Made by a program: the position numbers and the translations under genes. Below, piece by piece: positions 1 through 9,504 of a stretch of 64,000 nucleotides of DNA (the first letter of the stretch is position 1; each line of letters begins with the position of its first letter). The notes beneath the pieces are model-generated. The model did no database searches and was not told where the DNA came from. It saw nothing but the letters and a program-made list of their open reading frames with translations. Source of the stretch: Neoalteromonas facilis (GTDB lineage Bacteria; Pseudomonadota; Gammaproteobacteria; Enterobacterales; Alteromonadaceae); NCBI RefSeq assembly GCF_002807665.1, contig NZ_PEAY01000001.1:992001-1056000 (forward strand), in the 5' to 3' direction.

Positions 1-71
1 TTAGAGCGCGAAATCAGTTAAAAGAGGCATTAGACGTTAGCAATGAATCGAGAGGTCAACACAATGGATGA
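1..71 (+). CDS. ECF-type sigma-70 family RNA polymerase sigma factor, C-terminal end (partial)
   Basis: Only the last 22 codons are inside the window, in frame 3. The residues RARNQLKEAL match the typical end of sigma region 4 in RpoE-like ECF sigma factors, just after the DNA-binding helix-turn-helix. The stop (TGA, 69-71) overlaps the start of the next gene (ATG at 64), so the two are translationally coupled. A sigma factor followed by a DUF3379 membrane protein is a recurrent pair in Alteromonadales and Shewanella and is normally read as sigma plus regulator. The call rests on a short tail and on the neighbour; the start and the promoter-recognition part lie outside. Confidence 0.6.
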   Translation, partial: RARNQLKEALDVSNESRGQHNG

Positions 72-768
72 GTTAGAGTTCAGAAGAGTCGTGTATTCTG
101 ATCCGAATACACAAGATCCACGTGTTTTAGCAGCAATACAGGCCGATCCTGCCAAAAAGGCATTTGTGGAAGAGTTAAAAGCTCTAGATGAACAATTGCT
201 TGCTGCAAGTAAAGTTCCCGTGCCGGAAACACTGGCAAGCAAACTCATTTGGCAAGGAACCATCTCTGATTACGCGTCGCATAAAAAGCGTACCCGTGTT
301 TATTTGAGTATGGCCGCTTCCGTCGCGTTTGTGGTCGGTATTAGCTTTACGCTATGGCATCAACAAACGGGTGATATCGGGCAAGAAGCCTTGGCTCATA
401 TGTACTACACAGAAGCCAGTGAAGGGCCTCGCGCCACGACTGTTTCGTTAACCCAAGTTAATGATAGATTGTCGGGATTTGGCGCCACATTAGTCGGTGA
501 CATCGGCGTGCTTAAGTCTGCCAATTATTGCACTTTAGACGCCATTAAATCATTGCACCTTATCGTTGAAACCAGTGAAGGTTTGGTATCTGTCTTTGTT
601 TTACCAGAAGACAAGTCTCACAACGTGCTAACAGCTTTTTCTGACTATAAATATGCCGGAGAAATCCTCAAGCCTGAAAGAGCGAATGTATTGATCGTCG
701 GAGAAAAACAGCAAAACCTATCCAAAATTAAGCAGGATGTTGCTGAAAAGCTACTATTCTCTGCATAG
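64..768 (+). CDS. DUF3379 family protein, probable anti-sigma-like membrane partner
   Basis: A 234-residue protein with a charged N-terminal cytoplasmic part (about residues 1-80), one membrane segment near residues 88-105, and a C-terminal periplasmic domain. This is the DUF3379 layout. I chose the ATG at 64 rather than 43 because AGAGG at 51-55 sits at good spacing before it and it gives a short overlap with the sigma gene stop at 71. Position next to an ECF sigma factor and a single-span topology suggest it regulates that sigma factor, but this is inference: no zinc-binding anti-sigma motif (HxxxCxxC) is visible. A hairpin terminator follows directly. Confidence 0.7.
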   Translation: MDELEFRRVVYSDPNTQDPRVLAAIQADPAKKAFVEELKALDEQLLAASKVPVPETLASKLIWQGTISDYASHKKRTRVYLSMAASVAFVVGISFTLWHQQTGDIGQEALAHMYYTEASEGPRATTVSLTQVNDRLSGFGATLVGDIGVLKSANYCTLDAIKSLHLIVETSEGLVSVFVLPEDKSHNVLTAFSDYKYAGEILKPERANVLIVGEKQQNLSKIKQDVAEKLLFSA

Positions 769-775
769 CGCCTAA

Positions 776-812
776 AGGAGCGCCTATTTTTAGGGCGCTC
801 TTGTAGGCTTTT
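776..812 (+). terminator. Rho-independent terminator after the DUF3379 gene
   Basis: GAGCGCC (778-784) pairs with GGCGCTC (794-800) around an AT-rich loop, followed by a T-containing tract. It closes the sigma/DUF3379 unit before putP. Confidence 0.65.
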
Positions 813-924
813 CACGCACCCTGTGTATCCTTTCACCTCATTTAAATAAGCTAACGATTCACGGTACTTTCCAGCGCTGAATCCTGTTATGCTCTAACGC
901 CATATAAATAATAACGATAATATT

Positions 925-2433
925 ATGGCAACTGGCACTCTCATATCCCTATCCTTGTATTTTCTCGCGATGCTCGCAATTGGCCTTTGGGCCTACCGTA
1001 AAAACGAAGTCAGTGTTGAAGGCTACATGCTCGGTGGTCGTCAGTTAAGCCCTTCAGTTACCGCGCTATCTGCTGGTGCGTCGGATATGAGCGGCTGGAT
1101 GTTAATGGGCCTACCTGGAGCCATGTACGTCTCGGGCCTGTCAGCAAGTTGGATTGCGATTGGTCTAACCCTTGGTGCACTGTTGAATTACATCCTTGTT
1201 GCCCCCCGACTTCGCGTATTTACCGAGGTCGCCAATAACTCCATTACGCTACCAGACTTTTTTGAGAACCGTTTCAATGATCATTCTCGAGTATTAAGGA
1301 TCGTGGCTGCAGTTGTCATTGTTATTTTCTTTACCTTATACACGTCTTCTGGATTAGTGGCAGGCGGCAAGCTATTTGAGTCATCATTTGGTTATAGCTA
1401 TCACCTCGGCATATTTATCACTGCCAGTGTTGTTGTTATTTACACTCTTTTTGGTGGATTTATGGCGGTAAGCGTCACTGATTTCGTACAAGGGTGTATC
1501 ATGATCATAGCCTTGGTTATGGTGCCAACCGTCGTGATGTTTGAGTTAGGTGGAATAAATCAAACTCTAAGCGCCATTGAACAGTTTTCTCCTACGGCGT
1601 TGTCCATCTGGACAGATATGAGCAATTCACAGGCGTTGTCAGTCATAGGCGTGATATCACTGATGTCTTGGGGATTAGGCTATTTTGGGCAACCGCATAT
1701 CATTGTGAGGTTTATGGCCATTCGTTCCGTCAAAGATATCCCTACCGCGCGTAACATCGGTATGAGCTGGATGATTATCTCTTTGATTGGGGCTTTATCA
1801 ACTGGCCTATTTGGCGCTGTATGGATCGATGCTAATGGGATAAACCTTGCTGATCCCGAAACCGTATTTATCTATTTAGGGCAACTGTTGTTCCACCCAT
1901 TGATTGGTGGTTTTCTACTTGCTGCTATTTTAGCTGCAATCATGAGCACGATATCATCTCAGTTGCTCGTCACCTCAAGCTCGTTAGCCAACGACCTATA
2001 CGCCTCGTTAGCAAACAAGCAAGCTTCACAAGCACATTTGGTTTTAGCCGGCAGGATTGCCGTCATAATCGTAGCATTAGTGGCGATTGGATTAGCATTT
2101 GACCAAACGTCAACGATTTTATCTCTTGTGAGTAACGCATGGGCCGGATTTGGCGCAGCATTTGGACCATTAGTGATACTTTCTTTGTTCAGTAAGAAAA
2201 TGTCGCGAGTTGCTGCTATTGCCGGTATGATTTCAGGTGCAGCAACGGTGCTTATTTGGATTTATGCGCCTATCACCATTGAAGGCCAGTCATTAAGCAG
2301 TTGGATCTATGAAATCGTGCCAGGCTTTATTGTGAGTATGACAACCATTGTTATCGTAAGTGCATGGAAACCGTGCAAAGATCCTCAAGTCATGGCGCAC
2401 TTTGAGCAATTTGAGCTATCAATTAAGCAGTAG
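925..2433 (+). CDS. putP: Sodium/proline symporter PutP
   Basis: A 502-residue inner-membrane protein of the sodium:solute symporter (SSS) family that imports proline with Na+. The N-terminus (YRKNEVSVEGYMLGGRQLSP) and the following segment SAGASDMSGWMLMGLPGA are characteristic of PutP rather than of general SSS members. About 13 hydrophobic segments are spread along the chain and the length matches E. coli PutP (502). It stands alone: a terminator lies upstream, and a 115-bp spacer separates it from cysD. No putA is in the window. The ribosome-binding site before the ATG is weak, so the start is supported mainly by alignment to the family N-terminus. Confidence 0.93.
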   Translation: MATGTLISLSLYFLAMLAIGLWAYRKNEVSVEGYMLGGRQLSPSVTALSAGASDMSGWMLMGLPGAMYVSGLSASWIAIGLTLGALLNYILVAPRLRVFTEVANNSITLPDFFENRFNDHSRVLRIVAAVVIVIFFTLYTSSGLVAGGKLFESSFGYSYHLGIFITASVVVIYTLFGGFMAVSVTDFVQGCIMIIALVMVPTVVMFELGGINQTLSAIEQFSPTALSIWTDMSNSQALSVIGVISLMSWGLGYFGQPHIIVRFMAIRSVKDIPTARNIGMSWMIISLIGALSTGLFGAVWIDANGINLADPETVFIYLGQLLFHPLIGGFLLAAILAAIMSTISSQLLVTSSSLANDLYASLANKQASQAHLVLAGRIAVIIVALVAIGLAFDQTSTILSLVSNAWAGFGAAFGPLVILSLFSKKMSRVAAIAGMISGAATVLIWIYAPITIEGQSLSSWIYEIVPGFIVSMTTIVIVSAWKPCKDPQVMAHFEQFELSIKQ

Positions 2434-2495
2434 TTAGAAAAAAAAGTTATTAAGACGCGGCAGATTGAGCGATATACATACTGATTAAAGTGATA

Positions 2496-2515
2496 TAGTT
2501 CTATGTATAGAACTA
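2496..2515. promoter_or_regulatory. Palindromic operator-like site upstream of cysD
   Basis: TAGTTCTA, spacer TGTA, then TAGAACTA: a perfect 8-bp inverted repeat ending 33 bp before the chosen cysD start. It lies where a regulator of the sulfate activation operon would bind. It has no T-run after it, so it is not a terminator. The protein that binds it is unknown; it does not look like a clear CysB site. Confidence 0.45.
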
Positions 2516-2548
2516 CAAGCTATAAAAAGTATGGAGAGTAGCACTGAA

Positions 2549-3463
2549 ATGACCGCGTCAATTCCTCATTTAACCCATTTAAAAGAGCTGGAAGCTGAAA
2601 GTATTCATATCTTTCGTGAAGTTGCAGCCGAATTTGATAACCCTGTCATGCTTTACTCTGTTGGTAAAGATTCTTCGGTACTGCTGCATTTGGCGCGCAA
2701 AGCCTTCGCACCGGGCAAGATCCCATTCCCGTTGCTGCATGTTGATACTACCTGGAAGTTCCGTGAAATGATTGAGTTTCGCGACCATATGGCGAAAAAG
2801 TATGAACTGAATCTTTTAGTGCATACTAACCCTGAGGGTATCGAACACAACATCAATCCTTTTGATCACGGCAGCGCAAAGCACACCGATATCATGAAAA
2901 CAGCGGCCTTAAAACAAGCGTTAGACAAATATAAATTTGACGCTGCATTCGGTGGCGCTCGTCGCGATGAAGAAAAGTCTCGTGCGAAAGAGCGTGTTTA
3001 CTCATTCCGTGATGAAAACCACCGCTGGGATCCAAAGAATCAGCGTCCAGAGCTGTGGAATATTTATAACAGCCAAATTAACAAAGGTGAAAGCATCCGC
3101 GTGTTCCCAATGTCAAACTGGACTGAATTAGATATTTGGCAGTATATCTATTTAGAAAATATTGAAATCCCTTCACTTTACTTGTCTAAGCCTCGCCCAG
3201 TTGTGGAGCGTGATGGCGTGCTCATCATGGTCGATGATGACCGTATGCCTTTGCATGAAGGTGAAGAGCCACAAATGCGCTCAGTTCGCTTTAGAACCCT
3301 AGGCTGTTATCCACTGACAGGTGCAGTTGAGTCAGAAGCAAGTACCCTACCTGAAGTTATTCAGGAAATGCTGTTAACCAAAACCTCTGAACGTCAGGGC
3401 CGTGTTATTGACCATGACTCGTCAGGCTCTATGGAGAAGAAGAAAATGGAGGGTTACTTCTAA
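2549..3463 (+). CDS. cysD: Sulfate adenylyltransferase small subunit CysD
   Basis: With CysN, makes adenosine 5'-phosphosulfate (APS) from ATP and sulfate in the cytoplasm, the first step of sulfate assimilation. The PP-loop-like motif [12 protein letters not shown] lies at about residues 37-48, followed by [19 protein letters not shown] and the [15 protein letters not shown] segment typical of CysD. An upstream in-frame ATG exists at 2531, but GGAGAG at 2533-2538 is correctly placed for the ATG at 2549, giving 304 residues, close to E. coli CysD (302). It is the first gene of an operon; the stop overlaps the cysC start by one base. Confidence 0.95.
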   Translation: MTASIPHLTHLKELEAESIHIFREVAAEFDNPVMLYSVGKDSSVLLHLARKAFAPGKIPFPLLHVDTTWKFREMIEFRDHMAKKYELNLLVHTNPEGIEHNINPFDHGSAKHTDIMKTAALKQALDKYKFDAAFGGARRDEEKSRAKERVYSFRDENHRWDPKNQRPELWNIYNSQINKGESIRVFPMSNWTELDIWQYIYLENIEIPSLYLSKPRPVVERDGVLIMVDDDRMPLHEGEEPQMRSVRFRTLGCYPLTGAVESEASTLPEVIQEMLLTKTSERQGRVIDHDSSGSMEKKKMEGYF

Positions 3464-4056
3464 TGTCTACCAATATCGTGTGGCATCAACATGCCGTCGA
3501 CAAGAAGCGTCGTGCTGAAGCATTGGGGCAAACACCCCGCGTGCTTTGGTTTACTGGGCTTAGCGGCTCAGGTAAGTCAACCATCGCTAACTTGTTGGAG
3601 CAAAAACTAAGCGCCGAGCAAAAGCGCACGTATTTACTCGATGGCGATAATGTGCGCCATGGACTATGCGGTGACCTTGGCTTCACAGCTCAAGATCGCG
3701 TGGAAAATATTCGTCGCATCAGCGAAGTCAGTAAACTTTTCGTTGATGCCGGCCTGATTGTAATTACGGCGTTTATTTCACCGTTTAGAGCCGATCGCGA
3801 TTTTTGTCGCAAGTTGCTTGAATCTAACGAGTTTGTTGAAGTATTTGTTGATACTCCTATTGAAGTGTGTGAGGCCCGAGACCCTAAAGGCTTATACAAA
3901 AAAGCACGCAGTGGCGATATTAAAGACTTTACTGGTATAGATGCGGAATATGAAGCGCCAAACGCGCCCGAAATCCATTTGCACTACAAAGATGAAACCG
4001 CCGAAGAAACAGTAGAGCGCTTATACGCTCTTCTCGTTGAAAAGGGGTTAGTGTAA
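3463..4056 (+). CDS. cysC: Adenylylsulfate kinase CysC
   Basis: Phosphorylates APS to PAPS. The Walker A motif GLSGSGKST is at residues 32-40 and the [15 protein letters not shown] segment typical of APS kinases follows; the 197-residue length is normal. Its start overlaps the cysD stop and its stop overlaps the cysQ start (TAATG junctions), so translation is coupled along the operon. Gene order is unusual: cysC lies between cysD and cysQ, while cysN, normally next to cysD, comes later. Confidence 0.96.
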   Translation: MSTNIVWHQHAVDKKRRAEALGQTPRVLWFTGLSGSGKSTIANLLEQKLSAEQKRTYLLDGDNVRHGLCGDLGFTAQDRVENIRRISEVSKLFVDAGLIVITAFISPFRADRDFCRKLLESNEFVEVFVDTPIEVCEARDPKGLYKKARSGDIKDFTGIDAEYEAPNAPEIHLHYKDETAEETVERLYALLVEKGLV

Positions 4057-4853
4057 TGAGTCAAATCGCACTAATGGAACAGGTGCTGGATATTGCTAAA
4101 GCCGCGGGTGAAAAAATCATGACGATCTATGCGCGTGATTTTGAAGTCATGGATAAGTCTGATCAAAGCCCACTCACTGAAGCTGACTTAGCTGCCCACA
4201 ATACGATTTGTGACAGCCTAACTGCCATTTCAGACCTACCCATTTTGTCTGAAGAATCAGCCAGTATTGATTGGAATGAACGCAAACAGTGGAACGAATA
4301 CTGGTTAGTAGATCCACTTGACGGTACCAAAGAGTTCATTAAAAAGAACGGTGAGTTTACGGTCAATATTGCCCTGATCAAAGATGGCGAACCTGTTTTA
4401 GGCGTCGTTTATGCCCCAGCGCTAGAGCAATCATTCGTCGGTGTTGTCGGCGAAGGCGCGTGGCGAGAGAAAAATGGCCAACGCGTGTCTGTTATTGCCA
4501 AGCCTCACGTCGTGGGTGAAACCTGGAAAGTGGTCGGTAGTCGCTCTCATCAGAGTCCGGAAATTCAATCGCTTTTAGCCGCTTTACCGGGTGAAACTGA
4601 ACTTGTAGCAATGGGCAGTTCTTTGAAGCTTTGCCTCGTTGCTTGCAATGAAGCGCATTTGTATCCGCGTATCGGACCAACGTCAGAGTGGGATACTGCT
4701 GCAGCGCACGCATTTGTATTAGCGGCCGGAGCCTCAGTTACCGTACTGAGCGACTCATCGCCAGCAGAAGACGTATTAGCGGAGCAGCGCCCTGCACTAC
4801 GTTACAACCAAAAAGAATCTCTATTGAACCCCTATTTTTTAGTGAGCTGTTAA
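4056..4853 (+). CDS. cysQ: 3'(2'),5'-bisphosphate nucleotidase CysQ
   Basis: Hydrolyses PAP (and PAPS) to AMP (APS), removing the inhibitory by-product of PAPS use. It belongs to the inositol-monophosphatase-like family: SEES at about 65-68 and the metal-binding DPLDGTKEF at 86-94 are visible, with the second signature WDTAAAHAFVLAAGA near 212-226. Length 265 fits. It sits between cysC and cysN with a one-base overlap upstream and 3 bases to cysN, so PAPS synthesis and PAP removal are made from one transcript. Confidence 0.94.
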   Translation: MSQIALMEQVLDIAKAAGEKIMTIYARDFEVMDKSDQSPLTEADLAAHNTICDSLTAISDLPILSEESASIDWNERKQWNEYWLVDPLDGTKEFIKKNGEFTVNIALIKDGEPVLGVVYAPALEQSFVGVVGEGAWREKNGQRVSVIAKPHVVGETWKVVGSRSHQSPEIQSLLAALPGETELVAMGSSLKLCLVACNEAHLYPRIGPTSEWDTAAAHAFVLAAGASVTVLSDSSPAEDVLAEQRPALRYNQKESLLNPYFLVSC

Positions 4854-4856
4854 GTC

Positions 4857-6269
4857 ATGAATAGCGAAAGTGAATTATTAAAATCCGACATCCTTGAATA
4901 CCTAGAGCAACACGAACGTAAGAATTTACTTAGATTATTGACGTGTGGAAGCGTTGACGATGGCAAAAGTACACTGATTGGTCGCTTACTGCATGACTCT
5001 AAAATGATCTATGAGGATCAATTAGCCGCCATAACGAAAGACAGTAAGAAAGTCGGTACCACCGGAGAAAAAGTCGATTTGGCTTTGCTTGTTGATGGCC
5101 TTCAATCTGAGCGGGAGCAAGGTATTACTATCGACGTTGCGTATCGCTATTTCTCAACCGACAAGCGAAAATTTATTATTGCCGATACACCAGGACACGA
5201 ACAATACACTCGCAACATGGTAACGGGTGCTTCAACCTGTGACCTGGCAATTATCCTTGTTGACGCACGTGGCGGCGTAAAAACGCAAACGCGTCGTCAT
5301 TCATTCTTAGTGTCTTTGCTGGGTATCAAACACGTTGTTGTTGCTATCAATAAGATGGATTTGATGGATTACAGCGAAACGGTGTTCAACGATATCAAGA
5401 AAGATTATCTTGCCTTCGCTGAGTCACTCGACATCCCTGATATTCAGTTTGTCCCCATCTCCGCGCTGGAAGGCGACAACGTCGTTAACAAGAGTGAGCA
5501 TACACCGTGGTATCAGGGTGATACATTGATGAATGTATTGGAAACTATCGAGATCGGTGAAGATGCTAATCATGACGACTTCCGCTTCCCCGTTCAGTAT
5601 GTAAATCGTCCAAACCTTAACTTCAGAGGCTTCGCAGGAACGATTGTATCGGGTGAGATCAAGCCGGGAGACGCGGTTACAACGCTGCCCTCTGGCAAGA
5701 CATCGACCATCGCATCCATTGAAACTTTTGAGGGGCAACTTGATCATTCGTATACGCCTCAAGCGGTTACCTTAACACTGGCAGATGAGATCGATATTTC
5801 TCGCGGTGACATGATTGTTAAATCAGACAACCTCCCCATGCACTCGAGTCGTTTAAAGACTCATTTAGTGTGGATGTCTGATGAACCGTTAATGCCGAAT
5901 AAGCAATATAGTTTTAAATTCGCCACCAAGGTGGTTACGGGTAGTATTTCAACCATTGACTATCGTATTGATGTAAACACCATGGAGCACAGTGAAGCTG
6001 TGCACTTGAACCTCAATGAAATAGCGGTCGTTGATATCAAGTTAACGCAACCTGTCGCCTGCGACCCATACACGCGTAATAGACAAACCGGTGCCTTTAT
6101 TGTCATCGACCGATTAACCAACGGTACAGTGGGTGCTGGCATGGTAATTGAGGAAAGCCAGCCAAGTTCTGGCGCCAAGCACAATTACTCTGAATTCGAA
6201 CTTGAATTTAATGCATTAGTGCGTAAACATTTCCCCCATTGGAACGCAATAGACATTAGCCAAGGCTAA
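4857..6269 (+). CDS. cysN: Sulfate adenylyltransferase large subunit CysN (GTPase)
   Basis: The GTP-hydrolysing partner of CysD, related to EF-Tu. Visible are the P-loop GSVDDGKST (residues 31-39), the switch [18 protein letters not shown], and then the two beta-barrel domains. Length 470 equals the stand-alone CysN type; there is no fused CysC kinase domain, consistent with a separate cysC. It starts 3 bases after cysQ, and the SLC13 permease follows 14 bases after its stop. Confidence 0.96.
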   Translation: MNSESELLKSDILEYLEQHERKNLLRLLTCGSVDDGKSTLIGRLLHDSKMIYEDQLAAITKDSKKVGTTGEKVDLALLVDGLQSEREQGITIDVAYRYFSTDKRKFIIADTPGHEQYTRNMVTGASTCDLAIILVDARGGVKTQTRRHSFLVSLLGIKHVVVAINKMDLMDYSETVFNDIKKDYLAFAESLDIPDIQFVPISALEGDNVVNKSEHTPWYQGDTLMNVLETIEIGEDANHDDFRFPVQYVNRPNLNFRGFAGTIVSGEIKPGDAVTTLPSGKTSTIASIETFEGQLDHSYTPQAVTLTLADEIDISRGDMIVKSDNLPMHSSRLKTHLVWMSDEPLMPNKQYSFKFATKVVTGSISTIDYRIDVNTMEHSEAVHLNLNEIAVVDIKLTQPVACDPYTRNRQTGAFIVIDRLTNGTVGAGMVIEESQPSSGAKHNYSEFELEFNALVRKHFPHWNAIDISQG

Positions 6270-6283
6270 CGTAAGAGTACTCA

Positions 6284-8008
6284 ATGGAATTTAGTCAATT
6301 AATCGTACTGGCAGTTTTTGTCAGTACGATTTTTGCGTTAGTTTTTACGCATCAACGCCCTTCTACTATTTTTGCCGGCGCCATGTTGTTGCTGTTAGCT
6401 TGTCGGGCTATTAGTTTGGATGAGATCCTCATCAACATAACAAACCAAGGCCTGATTACTCTGGTTTTGTTGTTGTTAGTTAGTAGTGCAGTTGATAAAA
6501 CCGCGTTACTCAAGCGGTTAGGCAGAACCTTAATAACGCCTAAATTCAGCACCAGCTTTTGGCGTTTATTCGGCGTAACCTTTTTTTCATCCGCATTGCT
6601 GAATAACACCGCTATCGTGGCCAGTTTGATAGGCCCGGTGAAACAGAACCAATATCACCCGCCAAGCCGACTACTGATCCCCCTATCCTATGCCGCCATA
6701 CTCGGCGGTACAGTCACGCTAATTGGTACCTCAACCAACCTGATTGTGGACAGCTTTCTTATTGAGCATGGGCATGAGGGATTCAAATTTTGGGATTTTA
6801 CCCTTTACGGCCTGGTTGCTGGATTAAGTTGTGGTTTTTTAATGTACTTGCTCTCCCCCCTGTTACCCTCATTGGCCAATCTGCAAGGCCAATATCAAGA
6901 ATATTTCATCGAAGCAGAAGTGGAAGCGGGCTCTGAACTCATAGACAAAAGTGTCGAGCAAAATCACCTGCGCAACTTGCCCGAATTGTTTCTAGTCGAA
7001 ATTATTCGTGACGGGAAACTCATCACCCCGATTAAACCCGACTTGGTAATAGAGCAAGGCGATAAACTCATATTTTCCGGCAATGTGAGCAAGGTTGATA
7101 CGTTATCTCATATAAAAGGCCTACAACTTTTCGCAGAAGCTGACGGGCTGCTTCGGGAAAATTTAACCGAAGTCATCATCTCAAACCGCGCGCAAATTAT
7201 CGGCCAAACGTTGAAAAAAATTGGCTTCCGAGCCTTGTTCGATGCCGCTGTCGTGGCGATTCGCCGTGACGGTGAGCGGCTCTCGGGTAAGTTGGGAGAA
7301 ATCCCTTTACAAGCTGGTGATTTCCTATTGTTAGCAACGGGTCCTGACTTTCACAAACGCCATAACTTGGCCAAGAACTTCTTTATTCTTAACGATCAAA
7401 AAATTAACCGCCCACTTTCCTTTATGAATGAAATTGTGACCATCAGTGGCTTCCTTATCACTGTAGCATTGGCAGCATTTAATATTGTTCCCTTGCCCAT
7501 TGGTCTTTTGTTTTTCATTGCTGTACTTGTTGCGTCCAAAGTTACCTCAAATAATGAAGTAAAACGCAACTTACCGCTGAATCTTATCATCGTGATCGTT
7601 GGTGCCTTGAGTATGGCTACCGCTCTAGAAAACAGTGGCATTATTGCCTATTTCACTGAGCTGTTATCACCATTACTGCAAAGCTCTAGCTTATTAATGG
7701 CACTTATCGCTGTTTATGTTGTGACCGTATTACTAACCGAGTTCGTGACCAATAATGCCGCAGCAGCATTGATGTTTCCCTTTGCATATGGTCTCGTTGA
7801 AGCTATGCAGGCGCCATTAATGCCGTTTGCTCTTGCTATCGCGTTCGCTGCAAGTGCTAGTTTTATTTCACCCTACGGCTATCAAACTAACCTATTAGTA
7901 TTTAATGCCACGCGCTATCGTTTCCGACATTTCAGCGCTATCGGTGCGCCGATTTCCATCACCTATTCAGCCATCGTTATTAGCTTATTGAATTACGTCT
8001 ACTTCTAA
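6284..8008 (+). CDS. SLC13 family permease with two RCK_C/TrkA-C domains, probable sulfate importer
   Basis: A 574-residue membrane protein: hydrophobic N-terminal half, a soluble central part (about residues 205-370) that reads as two tandem TrkA-C (RCK_C) domains (each ending in a GDKLIFSG or GDFLLLATG pattern), then a second membrane half. The motif GTSTNLIVDSFL near 155 is the SNT-type signature of the DASS/SLC13 family. Location as the last gene of the cys operon implies it brings in sulfate; the family also includes dicarboxylate carriers, so substrate is inferred from context. Its 3' end is close to a repeat-rich spacer. Confidence 0.85.
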   Translation: MEFSQLIVLAVFVSTIFALVFTHQRPSTIFAGAMLLLLACRAISLDEILINITNQGLITLVLLLLVSSAVDKTALLKRLGRTLITPKFSTSFWRLFGVTFFSSALLNNTAIVASLIGPVKQNQYHPPSRLLIPLSYAAILGGTVTLIGTSTNLIVDSFLIEHGHEGFKFWDFTLYGLVAGLSCGFLMYLLSPLLPSLANLQGQYQEYFIEAEVEAGSELIDKSVEQNHLRNLPELFLVEIIRDGKLITPIKPDLVIEQGDKLIFSGNVSKVDTLSHIKGLQLFAEADGLLRENLTEVIISNRAQIIGQTLKKIGFRALFDAAVVAIRRDGERLSGKLGEIPLQAGDFLLLATGPDFHKRHNLAKNFFILNDQKINRPLSFMNEIVTISGFLITVALAAFNIVPLPIGLLFFIAVLVASKVTSNNEVKRNLPLNLIIVIVGALSMATALENSGIIAYFTELLSPLLQSSSLLMALIAVYVVTVLLTEFVTNNAAAALMFPFAYGLVEAMQAPLMPFALAIAFAASASFISPYGYQTNLLVFNATRYRFRHFSAIGAPISITYSAIVISLLNYVYF

Positions 8009-8267
8009 ATGATGCTCCTGACCGGTATTCGCCTGTAAGGAGAATCTTCTTGCGCTGAATGAGTAGCATACAGACTTCAACAGTGCGATGACGTAAGCCA
8101 TATCACTAGATGGCCCGCCAAACGCATTGATGACCACCCTGCGGATGTAAACGTATCTCCCCCTTTGATTGGACTAATGTATGTTGGTTTGGTTTGGTTT
8201 GGTTTGGTTTGGTTTGGTTTGGTTTGGTTTGGGAATCGTCTCTCGAACGACCGCTTTAGTGTCGATA
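8009..8267. other. Spacer with start-less open frame and pentamer repeats
   Basis: Between the SLC13 gene and the bidirectional terminator. On the minus strand a reading frame stays open from within the pentamer array to a TAA at 7985-7987, overlapping the 3' end of the permease gene, with protein-like text (for example INAFGGPSSDMAYVIALLKS) but no good start codon upstream. It may be a decayed gene end or a dispersed element. Nothing else was recognised. Confidence 0.35.
8186..8232. repeat. Tandem pentanucleotide repeat (GGTTT)n
   Basis: About nine to ten head-to-tail copies of GGTTT (AAACC on the other strand) in the spacer between two convergent genes. The exact copy number should be taken from the sequence. 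The array lies outside recognised coding sequence, though a start-less open frame on the minus strand runs through it. Confidence 0.85.
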
Positions 8268-8297
8268 AAAAAATGGCACCTTACGGTGCCATTTTTA
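8268..8297. terminator. Bidirectional terminator between SLC13 permease and natB-like gene
   Basis: ATGGCACC (8273-8280), loop TTAC, GGTGCCAT (8285-8292), with A-run before and T-run after, so it can stop both convergent transcripts. Confidence 0.85.
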
Positions 8298-8308
8298 ATC
8301 TCGCTGAT

Positions 8309-9502
8309 TTATCTGAATAACACTTTTTCTCGGTTAAACCAGAAAATACAGAAATAAATCAAACCACCCGCGATAAGAGCAGTAGAGCCAAAAATTGGAA
8401 TCAATGCAAAGTAATCCATCGTCCCTTTAATAAGCTCTTTAATCGCAAGAGCAACGTTCGTTAATGGCACCCATGCCCATCCACCTTTCAGCTCTACACC
8501 AGGCAACATAGCTAAAATTACAGGAATGATGACCACGAATACGATAGGTGTCATATAACCTTGGGCTTCTTTGAAACTGCGCGCATAGATCGACAAACTC
8601 AACAAAGCCGATGCGAAAATAGCCACAACAGGCACAAGCATTAAGAACATTAGGACGAAATCAACAATGCTAATGGCAGACATAAACTGCATAACCGCCT
8701 CAATCGCCATGCCTTGACTCAACACCGTACCCCAAATGCCCATACTCAACACCGTTATCAATGCTGACACTACACCGGAGAGTGCAATCGCGAAAAACTT
8801 CCCAAGCACTAATTTATGTCTCTCAATAGGCGAAATAAGCAGTGTTTCCAATGTGCCACGCTCTTTTTCACCTGCACCAATGTCTGTGGCAGGCAACATT
8901 GCGCCTTGCAAGCATAGGATAAAGATCAGGTAAGGCACCATGCCGCCCAATTTCTCTCCCCAATTTTCACGTTGGTCTGCCACGTTAACCTTTTCAATGA
9001 CTATTGGTTCTAGGATCCCAGCTTGCTGTTCCTCGGTAAGACCTAATTGGGTAAAGACGACCTTTTGATTGGCTTCAGCTATGCTGTCGACGTTGTCTCG
9101 AATGCGCCTTTCCACACGGTTAAGCCCTGCATCATTAAAGTACACTTTAAGAGTTATTTGGCCGCTTTCTAGCAAATCATTACTATAGTTATCAGGTATT
9201 TCGATAACGAAATCGCCATTTTCTTGCTTCACCCATTCTTTAATGTCTTGTTCGGCCCCAAGCTCGACACGTTGCAACAATTCATCGGACTCGAGCGCTG
9301 ACACTAGTTCCGGCGCATACTGCGCATTGACGACTGCAAACTTCAGTACTTTGCTTTCCGCTTTTTGCAGTGCCTGCGACGAAAAGTAACCAACCGCCCC
9401 AATAATCACCGGAAACAACAGGAGTGGGAGTGCAATCATAAAAAACAATGTTTTGCGATCACGTAATAACTCTTTTATTTCTTTTAGCATGACTAACCAC
9501 AT
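8309..9502 (-). CDS. ABC transporter permease, NatB/ABC-2 type
   Basis: A 397-residue ABC-2 membrane subunit. One N-terminal membrane segment (about residues 18-42) is followed by a large extracytoplasmic domain (about 45-180), then five or six membrane helices. The motif GAGEKERGTLETLLISPI is the hallmark of NatB-like sodium exporter permeases. It lies 2 bases downstream of the ATPase gene, forming a two-gene operon on the minus strand. By family the pair would export Na+ or another small substrate; the substrate is not shown by sequence. Confidence 0.85.
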   Translation of the reverse strand: MWLVMLKEIKELLRDRKTLFFMIALPLLLFPVIIGAVGYFSSQALQKAESKVLKFAVVNAQYAPELVSALESDELLQRVELGAEQDIKEWVKQENGDFVIEIPDNYSNDLLESGQITLKVYFNDAGLNRVERRIRDNVDSIAEANQKVVFTQLGLTEEQQAGILEPIVIEKVNVADQRENWGEKLGGMVPYLIFILCLQGAMLPATDIGAGEKERGTLETLLISPIERHKLVLGKFFAIALSGVVSALITVLSMGIWGTVLSQGMAIEAVMQFMSAISIVDFVLMFLMLVPVVAIFASALLSLSIYARSFKEAQGYMTPIVFVVIIPVILAMLPGVELKGGWAWVPLTNVALAIKELIKGTMDYFALIPIFGSTALIAGGLIYFCIFWFNREKVLFR

Positions 9503-9504
9503 AA

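Noticed and set aside
5424-5762. 112-codon minus-strand frame inside cysN
   Set aside because: Antisense shadow of a clearly conserved gene.
8186-8232. Pentamer array as a CRISPR
   Set aside because: Units are five bases, contiguous and without spacers; no cas genes are present.
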